From NCBI GenBank assembly GCA_015058655.1, contig SVBX01000032.1, positions 1-37,194 of the forward strand: a DNA stretch of 37,194 nt, given 5' to 3'. The DNA comes from Pseudoselenomonas ruminantium. Lineage in GTDB: Bacteria; Bacillota; Negativicutes; Selenomonadales; Selenomonadaceae. The notes beneath the pieces are model-generated. The model did not search any database and was not told the origin of the DNA. It was given only the letters and a program-made list of their open reading frames with translations. This document shows, piece by piece, positions 29,315 to 37,102 of the stretch; position 1 is the stretch's first letter, and each line of letters starts with the position of its first letter. Made by a program: the position numbers and the translations under genes.

Positions 29315-30190
29315 ATGCGGCTGCTTAGAAAGATGCAGGAGCCGGAACGCTTTTCTCCTGCAGAGCAGAATATGATCAACTACATCCTTAGCCACAAGCG
29401 GGAAATGGCGGAGCTTTCCATCCGGGAGCTGGCAGAAAAGACCTACAGCAGCCCCGCAGGCATCTTCCGACTCTGCCAGAAGCTGGGGCTGAAGGGCTAC
29501 AACGAATTCAAGCTGCGCTTCATCAGCGAAGTGAACCGCACAGAGTCTGTCACCTGCGCGGGGATAAAGATAAAGCGTCCCATCACCGCCCAGGACGGCC
29601 CCGAGGGCATCGTCCAGAAGATGGCAGCCCTGGAAATAGAGTCCATCGAAGAAACCAAAAACGAGATGAAGATGGAGCAGGTGGTGCGGGTGGCGCAGAT
29701 GATGCGGGAAGCCAAAGTCATAGATATTTATGCCTATGACCAAAATTTCCAGCTGGCCCAGATGATGGTCTACAATCTGCTGCAGGTGAAGTGCGTGGCT
29801 GTAGCCAACATCTCCCTGACCTCCCAACTGGCTCAGGCCATGCTTTCTGATGCTTCCCATCTGGCCATCATTATCAGTCGCACCGGCTCCAATAAAAGGC
29901 TTCTCAGGACGGCAAAGATCTTGAAACAGCAGGGAGCTCCCATAGTGCTCCTCTCATCTTCAGAAAAAACACCCTTGGCCAAATACGCCGACGAATTCCT
30001 CTATGTGGCCAATGCCAATACCCTTGACTATATGGATATGGGCAGCATGATCTTTTCGGTGGGGGTGCGCTACTATCAGGATGTGCTCTTTGGTCTGCTG
30101 CTGGCCCAAGACTTTGACGGCATAGAAGAATTTTCCGGGCGCATGGATAACTGCCTGGGTCACTATGAAGATAAAGACCGTTTATGGTGA
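29315..30190 (+). CDS. RpiR/MurR family transcriptional regulator
   Basis: A 291-aa RpiR-type regulator: an N-terminal HTH_6 domain (residues 1-77: RFSPAEQNMINYILSHKREM, LSIRELAEKTYSSPAGIFRL, CQKLGLKGYNEFK) and a C-terminal SIS sugar-phosphate-binding domain (~110-260: VIDIYAYDQNFQLAQMMVYN, AIIISRTGSNKRLL, APIVLLSSSEKTPLAKYAD). It probably senses a phosphorylated sugar and controls the 6-phospho-beta-glucosidase gene downstream. ATG 29315 follows AGGGGGG. A terminator closes it at 30239. A TGTAAAC-ACT-GTTTACA palindrome just before that terminator may be its operator. Confidence 0.9.
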   Translation: MRLLRKMQEPERFSPAEQNMINYILSHKREMAELSIRELAEKTYSSPAGIFRLCQKLGLKGYNEFKLRFISEVNRTESVTCAGIKIKRPITAQDGPEGIVQKMAALEIESIEETKNEMKMEQVVRVAQMMREAKVIDIYAYDQNFQLAQMMVYNLLQVKCVAVANISLTSQLAQAMLSDASHLAIIISRTGSNKRLLRTAKILKQQGAPIVLLSSSEKTPLAKYADEFLYVANANTLDYMDMGSMIFSVGVRYYQDVLFGLLLAQDFDGIEEFSGRMDNCLGHYEDKDRLW

Positions 30191-30220
30191 CACTGGGTAT
30201 ATCATAAATTGTATATAATT

Positions 30221-30237
30221 TGTAAACACTGTTTACA
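30221..30237. promoter_or_regulatory. Perfect palindrome, candidate operator
   Basis: TGTAAAC-ACT-GTTTACA is a 7-bp perfect inverted repeat, 31 bp after the RpiR stop and 58 bp before the glucosidase -35. Spacing and sequence fit a sugar-responsive repressor site. The binding protein (RpiR-type or a CcpA/LacI member) is unknown. Confidence 0.5.
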
Positions 30238-30238
30238 C

Positions 30239-30263
30239 GAGAGCCGTCAGGCTCTCTTTTTTT
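30239..30263 (+). terminator. Terminator after the RpiR-type gene
   Basis: GAGAGCC-GTCA-GGCTCTC followed by T8 is a textbook intrinsic terminator. Confidence 0.95.
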
Positions 30264-30294
30264 GTGAACACCGTCCCGAAAGCGCCCAAACGGA

Positions 30295-30323
30295 TTGAAG
30301 TGCGAAAAAGTCTGTGCTATATT
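30295..30323 (+). promoter_or_regulatory. Promoter of the GH1 gene
   Basis: TTGAAG (30295-30300), a 17-bp spacer and TATATT (30318-30323). This leaves an unusually long untranslated leader of about 250 nt that contains the direct repeats at 30372-30549. Confidence 0.6.
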
Positions 30324-30371
30324 GTCAAATGTCGAAAGGATGATATTGATTTTACAAATGATTTGGGATGC

Positions 30372-30549
30372 GTGAAATTATGTCCCAGTCAAAATCTCAA
30401 GCGGAGCGTTGCTGTGCCTGTGCCCCGAGCGCCTTAGCAAGCAAACTGAGCAAGGGACACAGGTGCAGCATAAGCGCAACGTGTGAAATTTTGCCGCAGG
30501 CAAAATCTCAAGTGGAGCGTTGCTGTGCCTGTGCCCCGAGCATCTTAGC
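30372..30549 (+). repeat. Imperfect 67-bp direct repeat in the GH1 leader
   Basis: Copy 1 (30372-30438) and copy 2 (30483-30549) share GTGAAATT, CAAAATCTCAAG, GGAGCGTTGCTGTGCCTGTG and CCCCGAGC, with only a few mismatches. Copy 2 starts with the hairpin ATTTTGCC-GCA-GGCAAAAT; copy 1 has lost it. Between them GGGACACAGGTGCAGCAT (30453-30470) is an inverted match to GCTGTGCCTGTGCCCC. The open frame across it is compositionally odd and not credible as a gene. Confidence 0.7.
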
Positions 30550-30566
30550 GTAAAAACTTATCTTAG

Positions 30567-32009
<1,443 letters not shown>

Positions 32010-32022
32010 AAGAAGATTTCAG

Positions 32023-32060
32023 CCCCAAGGCTCCTGTCAGCATTGACAGGAGCCTTGGGG
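32023..32060 (+). terminator. Terminator after the GH1 gene
   Basis: CCCCAAGGCTCCTGTCA (32023-32039) pairs perfectly with TGACAGGAGCCTTGGGG (32044-32060) around a GCAT loop. It is a very stable stem 13 bp past the stop, with only a short T-rich tail. Confidence 0.9.
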
Positions 32061-32144
32061 TGTTGCTTCAGGACTTCATTGATGATATATTAACATTATC
32101 AATTTACTGGAAGATTGTGATTTTTGAGGGGAAGGGGATCCATT

Positions 32145-32692
32145 ATGAAATTTGTATGTGCGAAATGTGGGCATACTTAGGATGTCGCGACGCGAAAAAG
32201 CAAATGTGGCGGTTTGTGGAAATTGGACTATGTACCGCCCCCATATTCTGTGGACCTCATAGATAACAAGGTCTGGGGGCTTTTCCGCTACCATAATTTC
32301 ATGCCCTTGCGTGGTGAGGCATGGCAGCTGGTGCTGCAGATATAACGAGTACAAGATGTCCCCCACTTCTATAAGTGGGGGCGGTAACTTACTAACAGGC
32401 GGCGAGTTAATATCTCCCGCCTCGTTGAAAGACCAAGAGGAAGTTTTGCCTTCGGCAAAACTGGAACAATGGCCTTATAACTTATGAACAGTTGCAGCCG
32501 ACCCTGGCCGAGGGAATTGCCATAGGCATGCCCATGCGCAGTGCGGAGATCCTGGAATACATCTACAAATACAAGGTGCAGGGGATAACCATTCCCGAGG
32601 ATAAAATCCTAAGTGCGCGGGAAAAAATTGCCCGCCAGGGCATTTACTGTGAACATACTACGGCGGCTGTTTACATTTTCATAGGTGCTTAA
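32145..32692 (+). pseudogene. thrC: Threonine synthase pseudogene, core replaced by a repeat element
   Basis: ATG 32145 (GAGGGGAAGGGG upstream) reads MKFVCAKCGHT, TAG (32178), DVATRKSKCGGLWKLDYVPP, PYSVDLIDNKVWGLFRYHNF and MPLRGEAWQ, a threonine-synthase N-terminus with its zinc-ribbon-like cysteines. At 32341 the 141-bp palindromic element starts. Past it the frame resumes as QLQPTLAEGIAIGMPMRSAE, ILEYIYKYKVQGITIPEDKI, LSAREKIARQGIYCEHTTAA, VY, a threonine-synthase C-terminus. About 250 central residues, including the PLP lysine, are missing. The stop at GHT*D most likely was CAG. Inactive threefold: nonsense codon, deletion and insertion. Confidence 0.72.
32341..32481. mobile_element. 141-bp palindromic element, copy A (IS200/IS605-like, non-autonomous)
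   Basis: Bounded on both sides by TATAAC (32341-32346 and 32476-32481). It holds three stems: CCCCCACTT-CTAT-AAGTGGGGG (32360-32381), GGCGG with CCGCC (32399-32421) and GTTTTGCC-TTC-GGCAAAAC (32443-32461). There are no terminal inverted repeats or target duplication, as expected for single-strand HUH transposition. Identical in length to copy B and different at one base (32432). Stem-rich ends are where IS605/TnpB elements encode their omega-RNA. No tnpA or tnpB gene is in the window. Confidence 0.7.
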
Positions 32693-32745
32693 ATAACAAC
32701 AGCAGCCACATGTCAGAAGCTAGACATATGGCTGCTGTTGTTATT
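32692..32745. terminator. Terminator after the threonine synthase remnant
   Basis: AATAACAACAGCAGCC (32692-32707) pairs with GGCTGCTGTTGTTATT (32730-32745), extended by CATGTC/GACATA. It starts at the last base of the remnant stop codon and may serve Hsp20 from the other side. Confidence 0.85.
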
Positions 32746-32787
32746 ATGCTAGGGATTCATGGGAGAGATGAGACTGTATGATATCGG

Positions 32788-33231
32788 TCAGCCAGAAATG
32801 GGAATCTGGTGGGAAACAGGAATCTGCTCTTGGAGTTTGGGGAGCTGGATCTTAAGCACACCATCCTTGAAATCAGCGGCGGCTTTGGCCTTATCAATGC
32901 CGGGGATATAGAAGGAACGGGTCATCTGGCCATAGCTGCGCTCCCGGCGGATATAGTTGCCGTTATCGTCCTGCTGGTCGTTGTTGTCCTCCCGCTTAGC
33001 GGAAAGGGTGAGATAGTTGCTATCGTAGCTCAAGGAAATATCTTCCTTTTTGAAGCCGGGAAGGTCGGCGGTAAGTTCGTAGGCCGTGCCGTTGTCCTTG
33101 ACATCGACTTTGAAGCCAATACTGCTTGTGCTAGTGAATGGGGCATCAAAGGCATCCAGCAGGTGATTGAACAACTTGCCTTCTTCTCTCATAAAATCGT
33201 TGCCAGTTGTAAATGGAACCAGACCAAACAT
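32788..33231 (-). CDS. Small heat-shock protein Hsp20
   Basis: A 147-aa alpha-crystallin-type chaperone that holds unfolding proteins in large oligomers in the cytosol. The N-terminal arm (MFGLVPFTTGNDFMREEGKL) is followed by the ACD from ~residue 38: FKVDVKDNGTAYELTADLPG, FKKEDISLSYDSNYLTLSAK, RSYGQMTRSFYIPGIDKAKA, AADFKDGVLKIQLPK (the 'A.f.nGvL.i.lPK' signature). The C-terminal I-x-I-type anchor is present in HQIPIS. ATG (complement of 33229-33231) follows AAAGGAG at 10 bp; the TTG at 33240 is in frame but unlikely. The promoter is at 33320-33347 and overlaps three RGTCAA repeats. Confidence 0.92.
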   Translation of the reverse strand: MFGLVPFTTGNDFMREEGKLFNHLLDAFDAPFTSTSSIGFKVDVKDNGTAYELTADLPGFKKEDISLSYDSNYLTLSAKREDNNDQQDDNGNYIRRERSYGQMTRSFYIPGIDKAKAAADFKDGVLKIQLPKLQEQIPVSHQIPISG

Positions 33232-33319
33232 GATGATCAATCTCCTTTCATGGATTAGGAACTATGTCTGCACGGGGTTGAACCCTTTCTCCTGGGGTCC
33301 TTTCCCCTTTGCAATTATC

Positions 33320-33356
33320 ATTATACGCCGAAAAGTCAAAAAGTCAATAGGTCAAA
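33320..33356 (-). promoter_or_regulatory. Hsp20 promoter overlapping three 8-bp-spaced repeats
   Basis: On the minus strand TTGACT (33347-33342), a 16-bp spacer and TATAAT (33325-33320). The plus strand shows AGTCAAA, AGTCAAT and GGTCAAA at 33334, 33342 and 33350, a period of 8. The middle copy forms the -35. The repeat unit is like the CtsR heptad RGTCAAA, but CtsR uses 10-bp periodicity, so the regulator is uncertain. Confidence 0.65.
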
Positions 33357-33516
33357 AAGAAAAATATATTTTTCCTATGGGCAGGGAGGGATGACTGGTG
33401 GAAATTGGCCGATGCGGGTGTATAATGTCATTACAGGTATTTTGACAGAGCTACTGCCTTTTTCATTAGGAGCGGCTCTATGCCTGGTTTAAAAAAGCGA
33501 GGGAGGGAGCTTCTAT

Positions 33517-33585
33517 ATGCAGAACAAGCTGGGGAAGGTCCTTGATTGCAGGCGGCCTGAGTATTTTATCTCTTGCGAGAGGTGA
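33517..33585 (+). CDS. Possible 22-aa leader peptide
   Basis: ATG 33517, with GGGAGGGAG upstream, encodes MQNKLGKVLDCRRPEYFISC, ER, TGA. It ends 10 bp before the GTG of the exported hydrolase. A neighbouring frame reads LIAGGLSILSLARGE, like a signal peptide, so the stretch may instead be a frameshifted leftover. Low confidence. Confidence 0.25.
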   Translation: MQNKLGKVLDCRRPEYFISCER

Positions 33586-33595
33586 GTGATAGATA

Positions 33596-34540
33596 GTGAG
33601 AGTGTTAAGGATTACCATCATTTGTTTGGTGTTGAATTTCTTGTGTTTTTCCGTTGCCTGGGCGGGAGAAATATTACAAGAAAATATTCCTCTGGAACGG
33701 AATGGCATACAGTTGCATTTGGAGCGTTATGCAGAGCAGAATGGACTGGAGAAAAGGCCCCTCTTGCTCGTGCATGGCGTGACTTATTCCTCCCATGAGT
33801 TTGATGTTGACTATGGGGATTACAGCCTGGCACGCTATTTTGCCCGTCATGGCTTTGAAGTATGGCTGCTGGACATAGCAGGCTTTGGCAGATCAGGAGA
33901 GGTCAAGGACGGGTTCCTGCCGGATTCCGATTATGCAGCCGAAGATATAGCAGCAGCAGTACGCTGCATTCTGGCGAGACATAATCTCCCCTCTATGGAT
34001 ATTTTGGGATGGAGCTGGGGAACCGTGACCAGCGGGCGCTTCGCTGCAAAATACCCGGATTTGGTTCATAGGCTTGTCCTCTATGCTCCTATCGTGGCCG
34101 GCCTTGGTGATGTACGGGTAAAGGAACCTTTCCACAAGAATACTTGGGAACATGCAGCAGATGATTTTCAAAAGACATCTGACGGCAGCATAGACTTCAA
34201 TATCACCGAGAAAGCCGTGGCAGACACTTACCTTGCCAACGCTTGGCACTATGACAAGGATAACAGCCCCAATGGCGGTCGGCGTGATTTATTGGTGAGC
34301 AACAAAATACGGCTGATTCCCACCGAAGAAATAAAAGCCCCTGTGCTTATCATTGCAGGGACCAATGACCCGTATGTAACTCCAGAACTGTGTGAAGAAG
34401 CATATAAAACTTTGCCCAATAAAGACTCACAGCTGGAGATCATACCCGGGGCAGCTCATGCCATGCTCATGGAGCGCCCCTACTATAAGCTGTTTCGTGA
34501 GAAAGTTATGGGATTTTTGTCAGAGGGCAGAAATGAATAA
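33596..34540 (+). CDS. Exported alpha/beta hydrolase
   Basis: A 314-aa alpha/beta hydrolase with a Sec signal peptide (LRITIICLVLNFLCFSVAWA, cut near residue 23). The fold has LLLVHGVTYSSHEFD (oxyanion), LLDIAGFGRSG, nucleophile elbow GWSWGT (S140), acid region IAGTNDPYVTPE and base PGAAHAM. It resembles prolyl-aminopeptidase/epoxide-hydrolase-type enzymes; the substrate is unknown. The start is GTG 33596 (AGGTGAG upstream); GTG 33602 is an alternative. No ATG is available before the signal peptide. The downstream 141-bp element copy B begins 38 bp after its stop and may serve as its terminator. Confidence 0.8.
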   Translation: MRVLRITIICLVLNFLCFSVAWAGEILQENIPLERNGIQLHLERYAEQNGLEKRPLLLVHGVTYSSHEFDVDYGDYSLARYFARHGFEVWLLDIAGFGRSGEVKDGFLPDSDYAAEDIAAAVRCILARHNLPSMDILGWSWGTVTSGRFAAKYPDLVHRLVLYAPIVAGLGDVRVKEPFHKNTWEHAADDFQKTSDGSIDFNITEKAVADTYLANAWHYDKDNSPNGGRRDLLVSNKIRLIPTEEIKAPVLIIAGTNDPYVTPELCEEAYKTLPNKDSQLEIIPGAAHAMLMERPYYKLFREKVMGFLSEGRNE

Positions 34541-34578
34541 ATATGGTGGGGAAATCGGCATGGTGCCTGTCTTTGTTC

Positions 34579-34719
34579 TATAACGAGTACAAGATGTCCC
34601 CCACTTCTATAAGTGGGGGCGGTAACTTACTAACAGGCGGCGAGTTAATATCTCCCGCCTCGTTGAAAGGCCAAGAGGAAGTTTTGCCTTCGGCAAAACT
34701 GGAACAATGGCCTTATAAC
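34579..34719. mobile_element. 141-bp palindromic element, copy B
   Basis: Same length and same TATAAC boundaries (34579-34584, 34714-34719) as copy A at 32341-32481, with a single A-to-G difference at 34670. The three hairpins are intact. Flanking DNA differs completely outside TATAAC, which defines the element's ends exactly. The near identity shows recent movement or gene conversion. Confidence 0.72.
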
Positions 34720-34741
34720 GCTTGAAGATGCAGAAAAATGG

Positions 34742-34774
34742 CTATCAGGATGTTAATTATTAACATCCTGATAG
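34742..34774. terminator. Perfect 16-bp palindrome, possible terminator
   Basis: CTATCAGGATGTTAAT and ATTAACATCCTGATAG are perfect complements separated by one T. It lies after copy B and the hydrolase gene. There is no T run, so it may terminate weakly, bind a protein or be a processing site. Confidence 0.55.
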
Positions 34775-34823
34775 GGGAGAATTTATCATTTTGTCTTTAC
34801 TCACTCCCTTTCGCATCATTGAT

Positions 34824-34890
34824 TAGGGCGTGTTGATTAAATGGGCTTGACCAGTGAAGAATGGCTAAGTGACTTAATCAACACGCCCTA
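34824..34890. repeat. 17-bp inverted repeat pair around 33 bp (mini-element or LysR terminator)
   Basis: TAGGGCGTGTTGATTAA (34824-34840) and its exact complement TTAATCAACACGCCCTA (34874-34890) flank 33 bp. The last three bases form the TAG stop codon of the LysR gene. Perfect 17-bp arms without a T run look more like the ends of a small MITE than a terminator. Confidence 0.6.
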
Positions 34891-35775
34891 GACCTTGAAA
34901 TCCGGCTGGTCACGATAGAAGTGCTGCAAAAGTTCAATGAAGGCGTGCAGGGACTTGCGCTTGTCGTTTTTATGGGTGTAGACACCGCAGGGGATGACAA
35001 CATCGCTGTCAAAGTCCAGCCAGGCAAATTCGCCGTTGTGGTCATTTAAGAAACCCGGTGCCAGGCATACTCCTTTGTGGGCAGCCACGTTGGTGAGGGT
35101 ATTGTCATGGTCGGGACTATTGAAATAGTCCACATGGATTTCGCTGACTATGCGTTGCTGCAGGGCACGCAGCATGGGCGGGGAGCCGCCGCCTACCATA
35201 AGTGTACGACCTTTTAAGTCGCTGGGCGTAACCAGCGGCTTTTTTGTCAGGGCGTCATTTTTCTCGGTAATCAGGTAGATGTGACTGTCAAATAGGTTAT
35301 GACAGGTCACATCCGGTACGCGCTTCATTGTGTATTCCATGGCAAAGGTCACGTCCTGTTCGCCTTGCAGGAAGGATTCCTGTCCATGCTGCCAGTCAAA
35401 ACTGGGAATGACATTGACTGCGGGAAAACTACGGCTGAATTGCGCAATGACCTGTGGCAGAAAGTAGATGGCGGAACGGATGGGAAGAGAAAGGCGGATG
35501 CTTTCGGCGTATTTTGCGCTGAAATTCTGCCCCTGCTCAATGGCGGCTTTCAGCTGCCCGTAAAGAGAGCGCAGTGTGCCCACGAATTGGGCGCCTGCAG
35601 GGGTGAGCATAGCGCCTTTGCCGGAGCGCTCAAAGATAGCAAACCCAATTTCGTTCTCCACTATCTTTATCTGATAGGTCAGTGTGGGCTGCGAGATAAA
35701 GAGATTTTCAGCAGCGCGATTGAAATTCAGCACCTGCGCCAGCTCCAGTATATATTCCATCTGCTTGGTATTCAT
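34888..35775 (-). CDS. LysR family transcriptional regulator
   Basis: A 295-aa LysR regulator. The winged HTH (1-60) has MEYILELAQVLNFNRAAENL, FISQPTLTYQIKIVENEIGF and AIFERSGKGAMLTPAG. The effector domain spans 90-290: RLSLPIRSAIYFLPQVIAQF, DVTFAMEYTM, LITEKNDALTKKPLV and GVCLAPGFLND. ATG at 35773-35775 follows AAAGGAGG. It faces the NTF2-like/flavodoxin/aldo-keto reductase genes across 176 bp with back-to-back promoters, the standard LysR layout, so it very likely regulates them in response to an unknown small molecule. Its stop codon is donated by an inverted repeat, so the native C-terminus may be truncated by a few residues. Confidence 0.92.
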   Translation of the reverse strand: MNTKQMEYILELAQVLNFNRAAENLFISQPTLTYQIKIVENEIGFAIFERSGKGAMLTPAGAQFVGTLRSLYGQLKAAIEQGQNFSAKYAESIRLSLPIRSAIYFLPQVIAQFSRSFPAVNVIPSFDWQHGQESFLQGEQDVTFAMEYTMKRVPDVTCHNLFDSHIYLITEKNDALTKKPLVTPSDLKGRTLMVGGGSPPMLRALQQRIVSEIHVDYFNSPDHDNTLTNVAAHKGVCLAPGFLNDHNGEFAWLDFDSDVVIPCGVYTHKNDKRKSLHAFIELLQHFYRDQPDFKV

Positions 35776-35804
35776 CAGTGCGTCCTCCTTTGCTTGCTAT
35801 TTGC

Positions 35805-35833
35805 AGTATAGCGCTCGGCCTCTGGGAATGCAA
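35805..35833 (-). promoter_or_regulatory. LysR gene promoter
   Basis: On the minus strand TTGCAT (35833-35828), a 17-bp spacer and TATACT (35810-35805), 30 bp before the ATG. Confidence 0.65.
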
Positions 35834-35875
35834 TGATTTTAATAAAATAATTAAATTGATAATCTAAACTTACAA

Positions 35876-35905
35876 TTGGATATTCTGATATAACACCGCT
35901 ATAAT
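35876..35905 (+). promoter_or_regulatory. Promoter of the NTF2-like/flavodoxin operon
   Basis: TTGGAT (35876-35881), an 18-bp spacer and TATAAT (35900-35905). A GATA-rich dyad (GATAATC at 35858, GATATTC at 35880, TGATATAAC at 35886) upstream and over it suits LysR binding. The -35/-10 and spacer length closely resemble the promoter at 5654-5683. Confidence 0.65.
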
Positions 35906-35951
35906 GAAATCAACAAGAGGAAATGCAGACGCGATGAAAGGGGAATATCAA

Positions 35952-36381
35952 ATGTCACTGGAGATTTTAGAAGCAAAAGAAGCGATTCGCGAAGTTATTG
36001 ATGGTTTTGCCAATCTGGAGTGCAATGTGCCGGCGCAGATGGTTTATTTCACCGAAGATGTTCATGTCATGGTCTATATGGGCGATAAGCTCACGATGGA
36101 TATTCATGGACGGGACACACTGGAAAAACAGTTCAGCGCCTTTACCGGGGGGTATCAAGGCGTCGCACCATCAAAACGGACAGCAGGTCATCACGATAGA
36201 TGGCGATACGGCCACGGATGTGCATTACTGCCGGGCGGCTCTAGTGATGGAAGAAAATGGCCATGATGTGGTGTCGGACAACTACATCCGCTATACGGAT
36301 AAGCTGGTCAAGCAGGAGGGCAAATGGCTGATCAAAGAGCGTGAGCAGCATTTTGTCATCACGAAAAAGCAGGATTTGTAA
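35952..36381 (+). pseudogene. NTF2-like (SnoaL-type) gene frameshifted in a G6 run
   Basis: ATG 35952 (AAAGGGG upstream) reads MSLEILEAKEAIREVIDGFA, MVYFTEDVHVMVYMGDKLTM, FSAFTGG. The run GGGGGG at 36147-36152 then throws it out of frame. The other frame continues as IKASHHQNGQQVITIDGDTA, TDVHYCRAALVMEENGHDVV, LVKQEGKWLIKEREQHFV and TAA 36381. With one G fewer the whole is a ~142-aa NTF2-like fold protein of SnoaL/steroid-isomerase type. It leads the LysR-controlled operon; the flavodoxin follows 13 bp later. It could be a recent mutation, a phase-variable tract or a read error. Confidence 0.78.
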
Positions 36382-36394
36382 GAGGTTGATACGT

Positions 36395-37072
36395 ATGAAG
36401 CGCAGAGATTTTATTCGCCTGACTGGCATGGGAACCTTAGGGCTGCTGTTTACAGGCTGTGGTATTTTCAGCGATAAGGCCGCCTCACCTGCAGTAGCTG
36501 CTGAAAATGCAGGGTCTGCTGCCGAAGGAATAAAAGGAAAGAAAATTCTCGTGGCGTTCTTTTCACGTAAAGGCGATAACTATGAAGTAGGCTATATCGA
36601 AAAAGGCAATACGCATATTTTAGCAGATATGATTGCTGAAGAAATTCCTGGAGCAGACGTGTTTGAAATCAAGACGGTGAAGGAATACGCTGCGGATTAT
36701 CGGGCATGTACCGAAGAAGCCAAAGTTGAAAAAGAGCAGGATGAGCGGCCGCAGCTAGCTTCGAAAGTAGAGAATTTTCAGGCTTATGATATTGTGTTTT
36801 TGGGCTATCCCATCTGGTGGAGCGATTTGCCCATGCCCGTCTATACCTTTTTGGAAAGCTACGATTGGCAGGGCAAGACGGTCATTCCATTTTGCACTTC
36901 GGCAGGCGATGTTATGACAGGTTTGGAGGATAGGGCTATTCCGCGTTATGCCAGGGGCGCGCAGGTAAAGCTGCCAGGTTTGGGCTTGTCCGGCAAGCGC
37001 GTCCAGCAGGATACAGAGAGTATTCGCCCGCAGGTAAAGGCATGGCTCAATAAATTAGGGTACAACCACTAA
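36395..37072 (+). CDS. Exported flavodoxin with Tat and lipobox signals
   Basis: A 225-aa protein. The N-terminus MKRRDFIRLTGMGTLGLLFT carries both a twin-arginine motif (RRDFIR) and a lipobox (LFTGC, C22), implying folded export with bound FMN and lipid anchoring. The flavodoxin domain from residue ~47 has ILVAFFSRKGDNYEVGYIEK, NTHILADMIAEEI, IVFLGYPIWWSDLPMPVYTF and VIPFCTSAGDVMTGLED. It belongs to the flavodoxin_4-like group often paired with aldo/keto reductases. ATG 36395 follows AAGAGG. Located between the NTF2-like gene and an aldo/keto reductase, in the LysR-controlled operon. Likely role: periplasmic or membrane-side electron transfer. Confidence 0.88.
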   Translation: MKRRDFIRLTGMGTLGLLFTGCGIFSDKAASPAVAAENAGSAAEGIKGKKILVAFFSRKGDNYEVGYIEKGNTHILADMIAEEIPGADVFEIKTVKEYAADYRACTEEAKVEKEQDERPQLASKVENFQAYDIVFLGYPIWWSDLPMPVYTFLESYDWQGKTVIPFCTSAGDVMTGLEDRAIPRYARGAQVKLPGLGLSGKRVQQDTESIRPQVKAWLNKLGYNH

Positions 37073-37102
37073 TTTATATCGTAAAGTAAGGAGTAATGAC
37101 AA

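Noticed and set aside
30221..30237. TGTAAACACTGTTTACA as a catabolite-repression (cre) site
   Set aside because: It lacks the CG centre and the TGWNANCGNTNWCA pattern; a dedicated operator is more likely.
30368..30553. 61-codon Cys/Ala/Ser-rich frame in the glucosidase leader
   Set aside because: It simply translates the duplicated 67-bp unit twice and has no ribosome site.
33334..33356. A standard CtsR operator at the Hsp20 promoter
   Set aside because: The heptads are 8 bp apart, while CtsR needs a 3-bp gap (10-bp period); kept only as a variant.
32341..34719. The two 141-bp elements as CRISPR or rRNA spacer repeats
   Set aside because: Only two copies 2.2 kb apart with gene-sized DNA between them; the ends share TATAAC and hairpins, better explained by an IS605-like unit.
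34543..34725. 60-codon frame across element copy B resembling a TnpB-like tail
   Set aside because: It lies wholly in the repeat with no TnpB catalytic motif; noncoding function is more likely.
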